DNA from: Trema orientale
Taxonomy: Eukaryota > Streptophyta > Magnoliopsida > Rosales > Cannabaceae
Direction: 5' to 3'
NCBI GenBank assembly: GCA_002914845.1
Contig: JXTC01000119.1
Span: 422,271 to 486,270 of the forward strand
Length of the DNA stretch: 64,000 bases
How positions within the stretch are numbered: the stretch's first letter is position 1; the number at the start of each line of letters is the position of its first letter. The notes under the pieces are model-generated. The model was given only the letters and a program-made list of their open reading frames with translations. It did not search any database and was not told the origin of the DNA. A program made the translations under genes and the position numbers. Below are positions 46,168 to 57,654 of this stretch, piece after piece.

Positions 46168-46506
46168 GTAACTATGCCAAAAACCCAAAAAAATAAGCTT
46201 GAAATGTGGCATTTCTGCAATTTTATTCATCATCCAGTTTTTATTTTTTTCACAATGAACAAAAAGGTAATAATTATAAAACAATTTCTGATAATATAGC
46301 ACTATTCAAATATTCTTAAGAAGTTAATATGAAGTATTCACTTTTTTTTTTACTTGTTAATAGTACAAATTTGCAAAAAAAAAAAAAAAAAAAAAACAAA
46401 AGTACGGGTATTAACTTGCAGAAATTATAAATATTAGAGTATTTATTTGTAGAGTTCAAAAGTGAGGATACTAATTTGCTTAAATTGTAAATGTTAGGAT
46501 ATCAAT
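46168..46506. other. Spacer between the two solo LTRs
   Basis: Contains poly(A) at 46374-46396 and short repeats (TATTTATTTGTAGAG, TTAACTTGCAGAAATTATAA). These continue after the second solo LTR at 48175-48230, which shows that copy 2 was inserted into this repeat. Confidence 0.7.
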
Positions 46507-48169
46507 TGTTAGGAATATGCCCTAGATAGGAGTTTTTTTGTTAGGCATTTTAATTAATGTCTATTGGATTTAAGTATCATCTATTTATTGTTAATAAATT
46601 CTATATTATGTCTCAATTATATACTGTGATGTCTATGTTTTCTATTATGTAAATATCTAGAAGTTTCCATGACTAATAATGAGTAATAAAGAATTATTCG
46701 TCGTGTGAATTGTTTACATATGGAGGACTAAATTTTATACATCATTATGTCTAAATAAAAAGTTCGTATTCTGTAAATAAAGATGGAATACTTTATTTTG
46801 CCACATATTGTAGTGTTATCTATTTTAATGGGATTGATAAAGTCTCCAATTATTGGAATATTTGACTTCGGATAGAAACACTAATACGTTATAAGAAAGT
46901 TATAAATACATTGAACTAGACCAAGTAAAAATAGAATTTGGGGTTAAGTATCGTAACTCAATATTCTATTTTTCACTAATCTAGCAATGTTGCAAAATTA
47001 CCTTACTTCTAGTGATTGTCGGACTTGCTTTCCTGAGATTGATATTTTTGACTTACTAAAGGACTAGTTCTGTTCTATGGTTTGAACTCCAGTATCTTGA
47101 AAGATGAGATTTGTGAATTGACGAGAACGCTCTTCATGGTTTGGACACTATATCTATAATGTCACTTTGAGTTTTTTCAAGGACTTAAATGATAATAACC
47201 AAGCACCTAGAATTCACTTTGTTGATTTGACTGTATTTGCATGATAGTTACAAACACCGTAGTCAATTATTATCCAGATGAAAAATGGTAATTTAAAGAT
47301 AATTATGTACTAGAGGGATAATACGGTAATTTCATCTCACTAGTTCATCATTGCATTGGGGATATATCTGCAAGTATCGTAGATGCTGAATGAATCAAGC
47401 TAATTAAAGTGTTAATCAGCTTCATAAAAAATATATGACATTTAGTCTAAGAGTGCAATATTGGACCTATAGTGGAGTGTCTTAATATTAATGGACATAG
47501 CCCAATCATAATTAAGAGTTAATTATAGCTGTGGGTAATTGGCCCATTAGAGCTTAAACTACTTAGATCCATAAGGTCCCCTGTTTCGTTCACACATAGC
47601 TCAATAATTATTAAATGGTCAGTTGAGCCCAATATGGTTTACACCTCTCAAAGACTTAAGAGAAAGGTTATCCTAAACCTCAGTAACAGTTCTACATGCC
47701 ACCCATAGTCTATGGACTATGATTTTTGTGAGACACAGAGAAAAAGAGAGAGTGAGAGAGAACTGAGTAATAGGTGGAAAAATCTCATACTCATTCATGG
47801 CCCCTAAGGGCAAGATACCCATGATCGTAGATGTACAGTCAAGGAGAAGGAAGAACATCTTCCGGATCGTTCTGCTCATCTCTTGTTAGGAATCAAGAAG
47901 GTACCCATACACTGGATCATTCAATGGGCTCTAGAGAATAGGCAGGAAGACTTCGTAGTGGTGAAACGCTTCCAAGTTTTATCTAAATCAAGATCCATAA
48001 ATTAATTTATGTTACATCACTGATCCTGTTTTTTTTTTTTTTTGTTTTGTAAAGTTTCAAGAAAAATTTTAAAATATTAATTCCGCTGCGTTCTTGATTT
48101 GTTTACCAAACTGTGGTAATCATTTTTAGTAAAATCATATTTTGAAATCGTTTTTCAGAATTTCCAGCA
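46507..48169 (+). mobile_element. Solo LTR (1.66 kb), Angela-type copia, copy 2
   Basis: Starts TGTTAGGAATATGCCCTAGA and ends CAGAATTTCCAGCA, flanked by TCAAT at 46502-46506 and 48170-48174. Same family as 44499-46167 but with a different target duplication, so it was a separate insertion rather than a segmental copy. Poly(T) near 48030 interrupts it. Confidence 0.88.
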
Positions 48170-48174
48170 TCAAT

Positions 48175-49257
48175 TTGCAGAAATTGAAAAGTTAGGGTAT
48201 TTATTTGTAGAAGCTCAAAAGTCGGTTTTTTTTTTTTTTTATAGCAGAAAAGTTAAAAATTAGGGTGTTTTCATGTCAAATAACTCTAAAATAAATTGCA
48301 ATTTTTTATGGTATATCGGTTTCTTCATGTTAAGTATCAAACTGTATTGTTCTTTCCTGGGAAATTCATTCTGTATTTGATCCTACACACGTATATAAGA
48401 AAATATCATTTTGTGCAGAATACTTATTGTTTCTTTTCATGTCACTTTCTATTGGCTTCAATCTCTTTTTCCTCACTGCTCAAGTATTTGATAATTCCTA
48501 CTTTGTTTTGATTAGTTTATGATTTCTTTTGTCTAATTTGTTTAACTCTATGTAGGGTTGAGCTCCTGAGCATGAGTGAAAATTGCTTAATTCCAACTTG
48601 AAGTGGTAAAGAACTTAACTGTCCAGGATAGGATTTTATGTGGGAAAATGAGACGAAACAAATTAAGCTAGAAATAAAGAGACTACCACCAAGATTTTTT
48701 TTTTCCATACCCGTATAGGACCACTATTTGCTTGATAATTCATTACCATTATTTGTCAAGCTTCACAAAGGGTCTCATCAGTCTCATACTTTATCCTATG
48801 TGAGAGGTATTTATACCAAGATATGACACAAAACAACTTCTTTTAGCCGTGGACAAAAACTCTTACGAATTGGGTACTTGACATGATTTATTTTGCCATT
48901 TCTAAAACTAATACTTTTGTTAAACAGGTGCTATCAATGAAAGTAGCCCAAGTTTTAGGTTCCAATCGTGAATATACACGCCTTGAAATTTCTAGCAAGA
49001 CCAGACTTTGTATCTTCCTCGAATTTCATATATCCAGACATTCAAATAATGGTTTTGTCAAAGCTATTCGACTCCATGTCTTGTAATAAGAAAACTCTCT
49101 CTTTACATATGAGTGTGAAATTGTAGAATAACGGAAACGAAAGAGGCCAAAAATAAACAACTACAAGAGTAGCATAGAAAACACGATATTTTAGAGAGGA
49201 TATACTCCAAAAAAAAATTGTCACATACAATCTAACAGCAAAAATGTTTTTTGATGC
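48175..49257. other. Intergenic and 3' flank of the CIPK20-type gene
   Basis: No gene recognised. The last few hundred bases presumably hold the 3' UTR of the minus-strand kinase. Confidence 0.5.
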
Positions 49258-50610
49258 TTAAAAGTCACAACCTTGCCAAGTCCAAACTATGTCCTTAAGA
49301 GAAGGCTTCAAGTCATGGTCAAAAAACTCTCTGTATTCCAAAGTGTCGCCACTTGTTTTCTTCAGCTCCACAACATGAAAAGCAGGCGTGACTTCAAAAA
49401 TCTCAGCCTCTAAAGCAAGCGGCCCTTTCCTTCCTTTCCTGCTGCCCTGCAATTTCACTGTCCCGTCTTTCCTAATCAATTTAAGCCTCTCAGTCTCCGC
49501 TATCTCTTCGAATTTCGAAACAATGGCAGATGCAGGCTTCGTTGTAGTGAATCTAGACGACGATCTCTGCTTCCTGTCCTTCTCGAACAAGCTGGAAAGA
49601 TCCAAACCGGGCGAAAGAGATATGATGTCAAATGCATTGAAGAAAGCAGGCTTCACTGGAGGACTCATTGTCGTCTCACACCCCGAATTACTCTTCATCT
49701 CTAAACTTTCTTCGCAATCCAAACCCGAAAAAAAAATATTGGTGTCGTTTACCAATGAGTTATCAATATCATCCTTATTTGGAAGAGCTTCAACGCGTTT
49801 AAACCCTTTCTTAAACCAACTGTTCTCCATGAGCTCGGCAATAGTAATTCTTGTACTTGGATTCGTATCAAGAATCCTCGAAAGAAGCTTTCGAACCTCT
49901 TGCGGAAACCATTGTGGGCACCTGAACTGACCCCTAGTAATCTTCCTACAAAGTTCCGTTTGATTCAGATCATTGAAAGGAAGAAAACCCGCCATTAAAA
50001 CAAAGAGAACAACCCCACAAGACCAGATATCAGCCTTAGCTCCGTCGTATCCTCTCTTGTTGATGACCTCTGGCGCCACATACGCCGGAGTCCCGCATGT
50101 CGTATGGAGCAGCCCGTCGTGTCGTTTTGAGTCCCACAAAGCGCTCAACCCGAAATCCGAAACCTTGAGACTGCCATTCTCGTCGAGAAGGAGATTCTCC
50201 GGCTTGATATCACGGTGGTAGACTCCCCTGCTGTGGCAGTAATCAACGGCTCCGATCAACTGTTGAAAGTAGCCCCGGGCAGCGTCCTCTTTGAGCTTTC
50301 CTTTTGCGATTTTATCGAAAAGCTCACCGCCTCTTACGTACTCCATGGCAAAATAGATCTTGGTCCTGCTCGCCATGACTTCGTGGAGCTGAACCACGTT
50401 AGGGTGTTTCACCAAACGCATGACGGATATCTCTCTCTTGATTTGGTCCATCAACCTGGGGCGTAAGACCTTCTCCTTGTCGATGACTTTAATGGCTACA
50501 CTTTCGCCGGATCGGAGGTTTCTGGCATGGTAAACCTTGGCGAAGTTGCCGTGTCCGAGCATTTGTCCGAGCTCGTACCTTTGCATCAATATTGTTGCCT
50601 TCTTCTCCAT
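49258..50610 (-). CDS. CIPK20: CBL-interacting protein kinase, CIPK20-like
   Basis: Intact 450-residue, intronless SnRK3/CIPK kinase, likely cytosolic or membrane-recruited by its CBL partner to phosphorylate transporters and other targets in calcium signalling. Visible parts: glycine loop LGHGNFAKV (18-26), ATP lysine K41, Glu in KREIS (60), catalytic HRDIKPEN (132-139, Asp134), DFG (152-154), activation segment ending GTPAYVAPE (173-181), the CBL-binding NAF motif [18 protein letters not shown] (325-342), then the PP2C-binding PPI region (about 355-385) and the C-terminal DIVWTWQG. All catalytic residues are present, so it should be active. Start chosen at 50610: first Met, right length, kinase domain about 10 residues later. 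It reads toward the CIPK12-type gene 18 kb away. Closest to the CIPK2/10/20 and CIPK5/25 group; the exact number is a judgement. Confidence 0.95.
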   Translation of the reverse strand: MEKKATILMQRYELGQMLGHGNFAKVYHARNLRSGESVAIKVIDKEKVLRPRLMDQIKREISVMRLVKHPNVVQLHEVMASRTKIYFAMEYVRGGELFDKIAKGKLKEDAARGYFQQLIGAVDYCHSRGVYHRDIKPENLLLDENGSLKVSDFGLSALWDSKRHDGLLHTTCGTPAYVAPEVINKRGYDGAKADIWSCGVVLFVLMAGFLPFNDLNQTELCRKITRGQFRCPQWFPQEVRKLLSRILDTNPSTRITIAELMENSWFKKGFKRVEALPNKDDIDNSLVNDTNIFFSGLDCEESLEMKSNSGCETTMSPPVKPAFFNAFDIISLSPGLDLSSLFEKDRKQRSSSRFTTTKPASAIVSKFEEIAETERLKLIRKDGTVKLQGSRKGRKGPLALEAEIFEVTPAFHVVELKKTSGDTLEYREFFDHDLKPSLKDIVWTWQGCDF

Positions 50611-50658
50611 TTTTTTGTGTTTGTTTTTGCTCTGTTTTCAGAAAAAGAGGCAGCAAAA

Positions 50659-50697
50659 ATGGACGGAAAATGAGGGGGGAACGGTTTCACCGTCCAT
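50659..50697 (-). promoter_or_regulatory. Possible 5' UTR hairpin of the CIPK20-type gene
   Basis: ATGGACGG and CCGTCCAT (perfect 8-bp inverse) flank a 23-base loop about 50-90 bp upstream of the start codon. In the leader RNA it could form a stem. No function is shown. Confidence 0.35.
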
Positions 50698-50858
50698 ATT
50701 TCTCTTGCTCTGCGTTTTTGGTTGGCAGATATGATGAGGGCGGTACAAATAAGTTTTAAATATTAGAGAGAAGAGATCCTATTATTTTTCACTCCTATAA
50801 GTTAGAGGAAATACTGTTAACCGAAATTCAAATTGAAATGTGATAATATCTGTAAGAG

Positions 50859-50860
<2 letters not shown>

Positions 50861-50894
<34 letters not shown>
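50861..50894. repeat. (TTA)n microsatellite
   Basis: About 34 bp of TTA trinucleotide repeat, about 250 bp upstream of the CIPK20-type start. Confidence 0.95.
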
Positions 50895-51390
50895 GGTGCT
50901 TCTTCAATGGTTATTATAATACTTATTTTGCTCTAATTTTAATTGTCGGATTTTGAACGATGACTATAAGAAAAAAAATAAAGGATATTTAATACTTTAT
51001 AAATATAAAAATTAATTTATTGATTATATGGTGGGTAACTTTTTTGTTATTTGCTAAGTTGGACCTTTTTTTTTTTTTTTGTTCCAATCACATTAATCTA
51101 TTAATTCCTATCTCATCTTGTTTCATTTTTTCAATCTCATTTTTTTTTCTCATTAAAATTGAATGTTAAAATTCAGTTTAATATGGTATTATGTAATATT
51201 TTCATGTTAAAGGCAATTAAAGAAACTGTAATATTAAAACTAAAGTTTACGTGATAATACATTACAATTTCAGTTTAATTTTTTTAAAATTAAACATTAA
51301 AATAAAATGGGATAATAACAAAACTATATCCTAGTTTTTGATGAATTGCTCAATATATCCCTTCAGTTTTTATAAATTACAAAAATATCC
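50895..51390. other. Upstream region of the CIPK20-type gene, no other gene
   Basis: Very AT-rich with a T-run at 51067-51080. No convincing TATA box could be picked out of the many AT tracts. Confidence 0.4.
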
Positions 51391-51398
51391 CCTATGAT

Positions 51399-51976
51399 TA
51401 GGGCTGGCAATTTTCTACACGACACGACGATACGACTCGAAAACGACACGAAATAAACGGGTTTGGGTGACCCATTTAATTTTCGTGTCAATTTCGGGTT
51501 GACACGTGTAACACGTATAATAAACGGGTGGGTTTCGGGTCAACCCGCTTAACCCGAAAATGACCCGTGTAACCCGTTTAATTAAACGTGTCGTTTCCGT
51601 GTCATTTTCGTGTCGTGTCAACACGACACTAATACGACACATTTATTAATATTTTAATATATTAAACGTGATTTTAATTAATTCTAAGCATATTTATAGG
51701 AGAAAAATTAAATTAAGTAGTTATAATCGTGTTAAATTAGAATAATCGTGTCATTTTTGAATAATCATGTCAAACGGGTCATAATATGACACATGACACG
51801 TTTATTAAACGGGTTACACGTGTCGTGTCGTGTTACACGTGTATTAATCGTGTCGTATTCGGGTTTAAATTTTTGACACGTTTATTAATCGTGTTGTGTT
51901 CGGGTTAGGTGTTATCGTGTCGTGTCGTAATCGTGTCGACCCGAACACGACACGATAACACGAATTGCCAGCCCTA
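51399..51976. mobile_element. hAT-type MITE with perfect 8-bp target duplication
   Basis: Ends TAGGGCTGGCAATTTT and inverted TAGGGCTGGCAATTCG, flanked by CCTATGAT on both sides (51391-51398 and 51977-51984). The subterminal 200 bp on each side are dense in CGTGTCGTGT, CACGACAC and AACGGGTTACAC motifs, while the centre (51640-51760) is plain AT-rich. No coding sequence. A different family from the hAT MITE at 13602. Confidence 0.93.
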
Positions 51977-51984
51977 CCTATGAT

Positions 51985-53049
51985 TGACAAATTAATATAA
52001 ATTTTACCCCTATAGCTTATTAGGTCAAAATTAACAAACAAAATGTCAAAATTACCCTCTTTATAAATTTGTAACAAAATAATAATATCTTCTTTTTTAG
52101 GTCAAAATTACCCCTGTAGCTTATTAGGTCAAAATTAACAGCCATCACCAATAAATATATGTGAGCTTTTAGGAATTCAATTATAATATCTTTCAAACAT
52201 ACAAAAATTTCTTCTTTTTTTCCTCTGAATCCATTATCTCATTTCAAAAGGTAAAATTTTTCGCCATTAATAATTTTAACTACGAATTTTATGTGTTAGT
52301 CCAATGAGATCCGATAGAATAATACAAATTAAATGTTTTATTTACGTTAATAAAGGAAGTGTGGATTTGTTATTTGCCCAAAGGCTAAACATGGTGTTTC
52401 TCTTTTCCACGATAATATCTCATTATATTATCATTATTACTTTTACTTTTCTCTTTGTAACACTGATGTAAGAAAGTTTTGAAACAAAAAATATTTTTTT
52501 TGCACGGAAATGATCAAGAAATTGTTACTATGATGCAATTTATTGTTTTTTCAGTATAAACATATGGAAGTACTGGATCTTTATTCCAGTTACTTGCGAA
52601 TATTTTAATAGATTACTTACACTTTTATACCTTACGTTTTGACAGTTTGTTCATGATATATTGTTTTCTAATTTCCTTTTAATTTAACAATAGTTGATTA
52701 GTATGGTATCTATATTCTTGACTGAGGATGAGAGGAGAAAGGCTCGTTGGAAAGCTAGAAGATGGTATCTTCTAGTAAGAATAACAAAGAGTTTTTGTAT
52801 ATTTGTAAACCATGAGTCTCTAATGGAAATCATGTATGATATTTACTTTCATGTTGTGCAGAGTAAAACATTGTCGTGGACTGATTTACTATTACACAAA
52901 CGCTTGGATTGATTTACTATTACACAAACACCGGGAGAAAATGCACTATTATGAAATGTTTATGGGTTGTCTTGACAAATACGGTGAGGCAAGGGATTCT
53001 TTTCTTTATTTTTTCTTTGTTATAGTGATTTTGTGATATACCTTAGAAA
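51985..53049. other. Intergenic, no gene identified
   Basis: TAGGTCAAAATTA occurs three times (52020, 52099, 52128). A frame at 52694-52912 reads EDERRKARWKARRWYLLV but shows no known domain. A 26-bp unit, TTGATTTACTATTACACAAA and variants, repeats at 52881 and 52909. Confidence 0.4.
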
Positions 53050-54480
53050 TCTAACTATTAATCAAAATATTAGATTTTCATTCCCATTCTGGTGTCAAAT
53101 CACTTCATTCTTGTATGATTGTTCCAATCTAACCTATACCAAGTTGTTTATACAATGGTGCCAATTTCACCAACTCACTAGTTGTTTAGACTCCGGTGAC
53201 AACCTCACCTACTCTCGGGTTCTTTAGATTTTGATGGCAACCTCACCTAAATCGGATTGTTTAGACTCTGGTGGTAACCTCACCTATGCATGGTTATTTA
53301 TGACTTCGGTACCAGCCTTATCTCACACTCAATATTTTTTCAATGATCAAGAGTGAACATACTCAAAAACTCTCCTCATAAAGTAATGAATACAATTTGG
53401 GCTTAGGAGATTTGAGAACAATGCACAATAGATGATTTAAGATTGGCTCAATATGATTTGAAAGTTAATTCAATATAAGAATAGGCTTTTGTACTTTGAA
53501 AGTAGTTGGATAACAATTTAGGTTCATGCAAAGTCTTTTTCAAGTCTTAAAATAGCTTCTATTTATAAGTTTTAGTGAAAACTAGCTGTTTATAACTATT
53601 AGACACACTTTCTACCATTTTCGGTAGACCGAAAGCGAGTTTTCGATAGACTGAAAATACTAACCATTGGTAATGCTTTTGCAACGGTCAAATTTTAACA
53701 GTAACATTTTTCTCGCTGCTATTTTCGGTAGATTGAAAATCTTGCTTATTTTAGCTATTTCAGCATTTGGCCCTTTTTCAGATTTTGACAACTTTTGGTA
53801 TTTTTCAAAAACTGGCTTCTAAATTATTTTAAACACTTTAAAAATATTGGAAATCAATTTGGAAAGAATATTTTGGCTATTGCAAACTTGTTTTAGTTTC
53901 ACAAATGTATTTAACAATAATTTAGAAAGTGTTCATACTAAAATATATTCTAGTTTGCAAATAGAAAATCTCTTTTTAGCCTATGTCAAATAATCATGAT
54001 TTCAAATATATTTGCAACTCATTTAAACTTAAGAAATCATGTTTTAAAGAATATTTTTTTCATTTAAATAAATCATTATTTTCTATTTTCAAACATATAT
54101 AATGAAATAACCATTTTAAGATTAAAATAATTTAAAAATTCTTTTTGAAAGTATGAGCCAATGCAAAGAGAATTTATGTACAATGAACTAAATTAAATAC
54201 AAGACTAAATATGAAATATGCCCTATCTAAGTATAGTCTTGTATCTTGATTGTCCATCTTCAAGCTTGATTCTAATAAGTCTAATATATATCTATCTTCA
54301 AGCTTGATTCCTTGATTAACTTGAGTTAGAACTTCTAAAGCTATTTCACTACGTACTCAAGTTAAATTATTAGTACTAAATCAAATGTTTGTTATCTTCA
54401 AAATAAGAGTGAGTAAGATTGAAACCTTAATTTTTCAACAAATTGAGATTGACAACTTATCAATTAACCAAAAAAAGAAA
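53050..54480 (-). repeat. LTR-type repeat, minus-strand copy of the family at 36.4-37.6 kb
   Basis: Read on the minus strand it has TTATAAATAGAAGCTATTTT, then GACTTGAAAAAGACTTTGCA then TGAACCTAAATTGTTA, then GAGAGTTTTTGAGTATGTTC, then GGCTGGTACCGAAGTC. This is the same order of landmarks as in the plus-strand repeat at 36.9-37.2 kb. A degenerate tandem array lies at its downstream end. Confidence 0.5.
53145..53325. repeat. Degenerate tandem array, about 50-60 bp unit
   Basis: Units of the form TTGTTTAGACTCCGGTGACA then ACCTCACCTA recur at about 53183, 53221 and 53258, with weaker copies on either side (CAATTTCACCAACTCACTAG; TTCGGTACCAGCCTTATCTC). Confidence 0.65.
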
Positions 54481-54489
54481 ATTGTCACC

Positions 54490-57030
54490 ATCAGTTCAAA
54501 GGTTGTGAGATGTTCTTAAAAGGATGCCCATCACACCAAAATATCTCAAAACAAAAATATTCTCCACAGGTCAAGCTCATCCACATCTGTATGATCATGG
54601 CGACAAAATGTAGGCCAGACAACCAGCTACTCAACACTAAAGTTTGCCCTTTCATCTGTATCACACGACTAAAATGAGCTAAAACTCAGTAAGTAAAAAC
54701 TATGCATGCTTATGTATGCTTTAAAATCTCATCAAGTTCCCATTATATACTTTTTTTTCTTAAACATTTGAGTCCATGTATTTTCTTTTTTAAAAAATAC
54801 TCATAGTTGGGCCCCTTAATATATTGCTAGTCCCGTAAGTCGATACGCCGTGATAATATAGGGCGGAAACTCTGGCCAAGAGTAAAAACAAGGTGCGACT
54901 GTCGTGTGAGGTTTTTGAAAACTTCTTCCTTCATATAAAGGGGCATCCCACACCACGATAATATTGTCCCGTGTCAAAAAAACATATCATAAGATCTGCA
55001 AGTCTCGCTTCAACGGGAGAGTCTGCATCAACAGACTTACCTACCCAGCTCCGACAGACTAGCAATTGCTATTAAAACTTATCTTATAATATTAGTACAA
55101 TGGTACTTACTTTCAAATACTTTATAATGAAATTCTTAATTTACATATAAGATGTGCCATGCACATGCCATTTTATAACTTTCAAGAATAAGTATGTTTC
55201 ACATAATGACATCTTCTATGTAGTTCTTGTGACGCAGTTGTAAGTCTTTACTTATCTCGTGTCCTGAATAGAAATTGAAAGTGGAAAGGGTCAATATCCT
55301 CTAGAGATTGGTATGCTAACCACCTGTCATAAATTACTATTATTCAAGATGCACATTTTACTAAAAGAACGCATCAAGATACTTGAACAAGACTGAAATC
55401 AGAATTTTCACTAAATTAAGAAATTTGATCTTAAAATGACTAATAAGTGTACAAATTACTGAAGGTATCTGGCAGTCAATAACAAGCATTGAAAAACTGT
55501 TCAAAAGTATTAAAATATAAATACTAGTTCATTAATTAAAAAAAATGACCTAAAATGGCACATAATTTTGTAAAACTAGTCCAATTGCCTCTAAATGGTG
55601 CCCTTTTATTTTAAAAATATTTGGACAGTACCTCCCCTATTTTAAGGACATTCCCACATGATTAAAATCATGGTTTTAAACCTGTAATAACATTTTATAA
55701 GCTAATTCCTACATATACACCTCAAAGAGAATTACTTAGAATGGCATAAGTACACTTGAACTCTTTTTTGGTTTAAACAAAGTTTAAAACCACTTTTACA
55801 CTTGTATGTCATCACAACCAGCCACCAAATGAGTGTAATAAATAATAGGATCAATAAAATATACACTCCAAGTTTAAGAAATCAGATTATAAATATAGAA
55901 AACTTAATCTACTACACATGAAAATACTTTTTTTTTTTTAATTTTAAAAGTGGGGCTTAACTAATGACCTCCACTTATTATAAATTAAAAGAAAATACCT
56001 ACTACTACCCGATCCCCACCCCACCCAATTAGAGATAATAGGCTTTCACGCCTACCCCCGGTGTGACTCGAACCTAGGACCGAGATCCTAGATAGTGGGT
56101 GCTCTTACTATTTGAGCCAACCTACTTCGTCAATACACATGAAAATACTTAACTCCATAAATAGCAAACTTTGGGACTTTAGGTCTAACTGTAATCCTCC
56201 ACTTAAATTTTATGTTTACAGCAATATATAAATTTCCTACGACCTTTATTCATCAAATAAAGGCTTTGGTTTAAGGGCTGCGGTAAGAAAAATCAACTAC
56301 AAACTCAAAATCTCAATTAGGCCTCACCTTGACTAGTTTGAACTTTTGCTAAAGCTCTTACCTTCTACCTCCACCAAATTGATTCTCAAGACTTAGAAAT
56401 AGATTTTAGGACTCAAGAGAAGGAATCATTATTTAAGTAGGAACAAGTAGATAATTGAAATTAAAGAATAAGACTTAGAAAGAAGAACTAGTAGAATTAC
56501 CTTGACTAGTTTTGGTTTATCTTGCTTTCTAGAGTTCCAACTTGAGTTCTACCACTTGGAAACTCTTGGATATGGCTAAGAGGAGTTGAGAGAAGTGTAA
56601 AAAGGTACTAGAGAGGTTTAGGTCGTGGCTGGAGAGAAATGAGAAGAAAATGATCAGATTTGGTCTAAAAGTAATACTTAATGACTAAGAAATGGTATAA
56701 CTTAAATTCTGAGGGGTATTTTAGGTATTTTACACATTACTTTCCATGTATCCAGCTCTAAAATATTTTTAGCATACTCACCACATTGCTGGTCATTCCT
56801 ATACACCCAAGTGTAGATAAAGTTGGTGAATCCTAGCTTAGAAAGTGAAAACTAGTCATACTTTGACCCACAATCCCATGTGACAGGTCTTATTGTAATA
56901 TGGTGAAACCTAGCCCCATAACCAATCATTAAACATAAAAATAAGTCAACTAGACTCTAATTAATAATGCAAATATAGTATTAGCACTTAATAATTAGAA
57001 TGCACAAAAATGACATTACGCAATTAAGCT
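54490..57030. repeat. Degenerate long LTR-like repeat (gypsy-type), SINE nested inside
   Basis: It shares the landmark AAACTCAGTAAGTAA with the 2.76-kb solo LTR (54685 here, 41368 there) and a similar sequence of features. GA-rich promoter-like sequence follows at 56575-56660 and there is no open frame. The ends could not be fixed. Confidence 0.4.
55930..56133 (-). mobile_element. tRNA-derived SINE with 17-bp target duplication
   Basis: On the minus strand it begins TTGACGAAGTAGGTTGGCTC with an A-box-like TGGCTCAAATAGTAAGAGCA, then a B-box GGTTCGAGTCACACC 45 bp later. It ends about 200 bp on in an A-rich tail (the T-run at 55930-55939 on the plus strand). Both flanks read TACACATGAAAATACTT (55913-55929 and 56134-56150), an exact duplication, so the insertion is fairly young. 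Confidence 0.92.
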
Positions 57031-57650
57031 GAATCTAAGCTAGCTTAGTGCAAATAAAATACAAATCAATGTCGTGAATGCCACCTCGTGCTTACCTGAA
57101 GCCAAAAAATAAAATGCTATAAATAAGTCCTGAACATTAAATTAAAGCTTTTTGACTTGTTAAACACAAAGTGAATTCGGTTCTGTAAAGCGTGAAAATT
57201 GTATTTTATTGAAAAACTACTATTTGACTAAGTTATCAACAAACATGATGTTAATGTATGTGCACATAATATTACTTTCATAAATATATTCTTTGTTCTT
57301 TTAGCACACCCAACTCTCTCTCTTTGAGGGTATTAAACCTTTATACTGTATCGGGACACTTTGACAATTATTAGTGTAATAACATATATGTAAGTGCACA
57401 TAACATAAGGAATGAGCATGTTACTATGAAAGTGGTATTAATAACTTCTAGATGCCTAATATGCAATTGGAACATATTTATTATTACTTTAGTATGCATG
57501 TGAGAATCTCGAGCACCATAAAAACAAAGTAAAATTAAATTAAAACCAAATCTAAACAAAATAAAATAAAATAACTAAAATTATTTAAAATCTAAACTAT
57601 AATTATTCAAAGACACACATTTTTTATAAGTTAAAAGCACAAATAACTTT
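57031..57650. other. Intergenic, no gene seen
   Basis: AT-rich unique-looking sequence between LTR debris and the FAR1-like pseudogene. Confidence 0.45.
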
Positions 57651-57654
57651 ATTT

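Noticed and set aside
49388-49930. 180-codon open frame on the plus strand
   Set aside because: It is antisense to the intact CIPK20-type kinase and reflects that gene's codon structure; the plus-strand peptide has no domain pattern. The shorter plus-strand frames at 49973-50466 are rejected for the same reason.
56050-56130. Possible tRNA gene on the minus strand
   Set aside because: The tRNA-like part continues into a SINE body and A-rich tail with target duplication; the cloverleaf is not complete.
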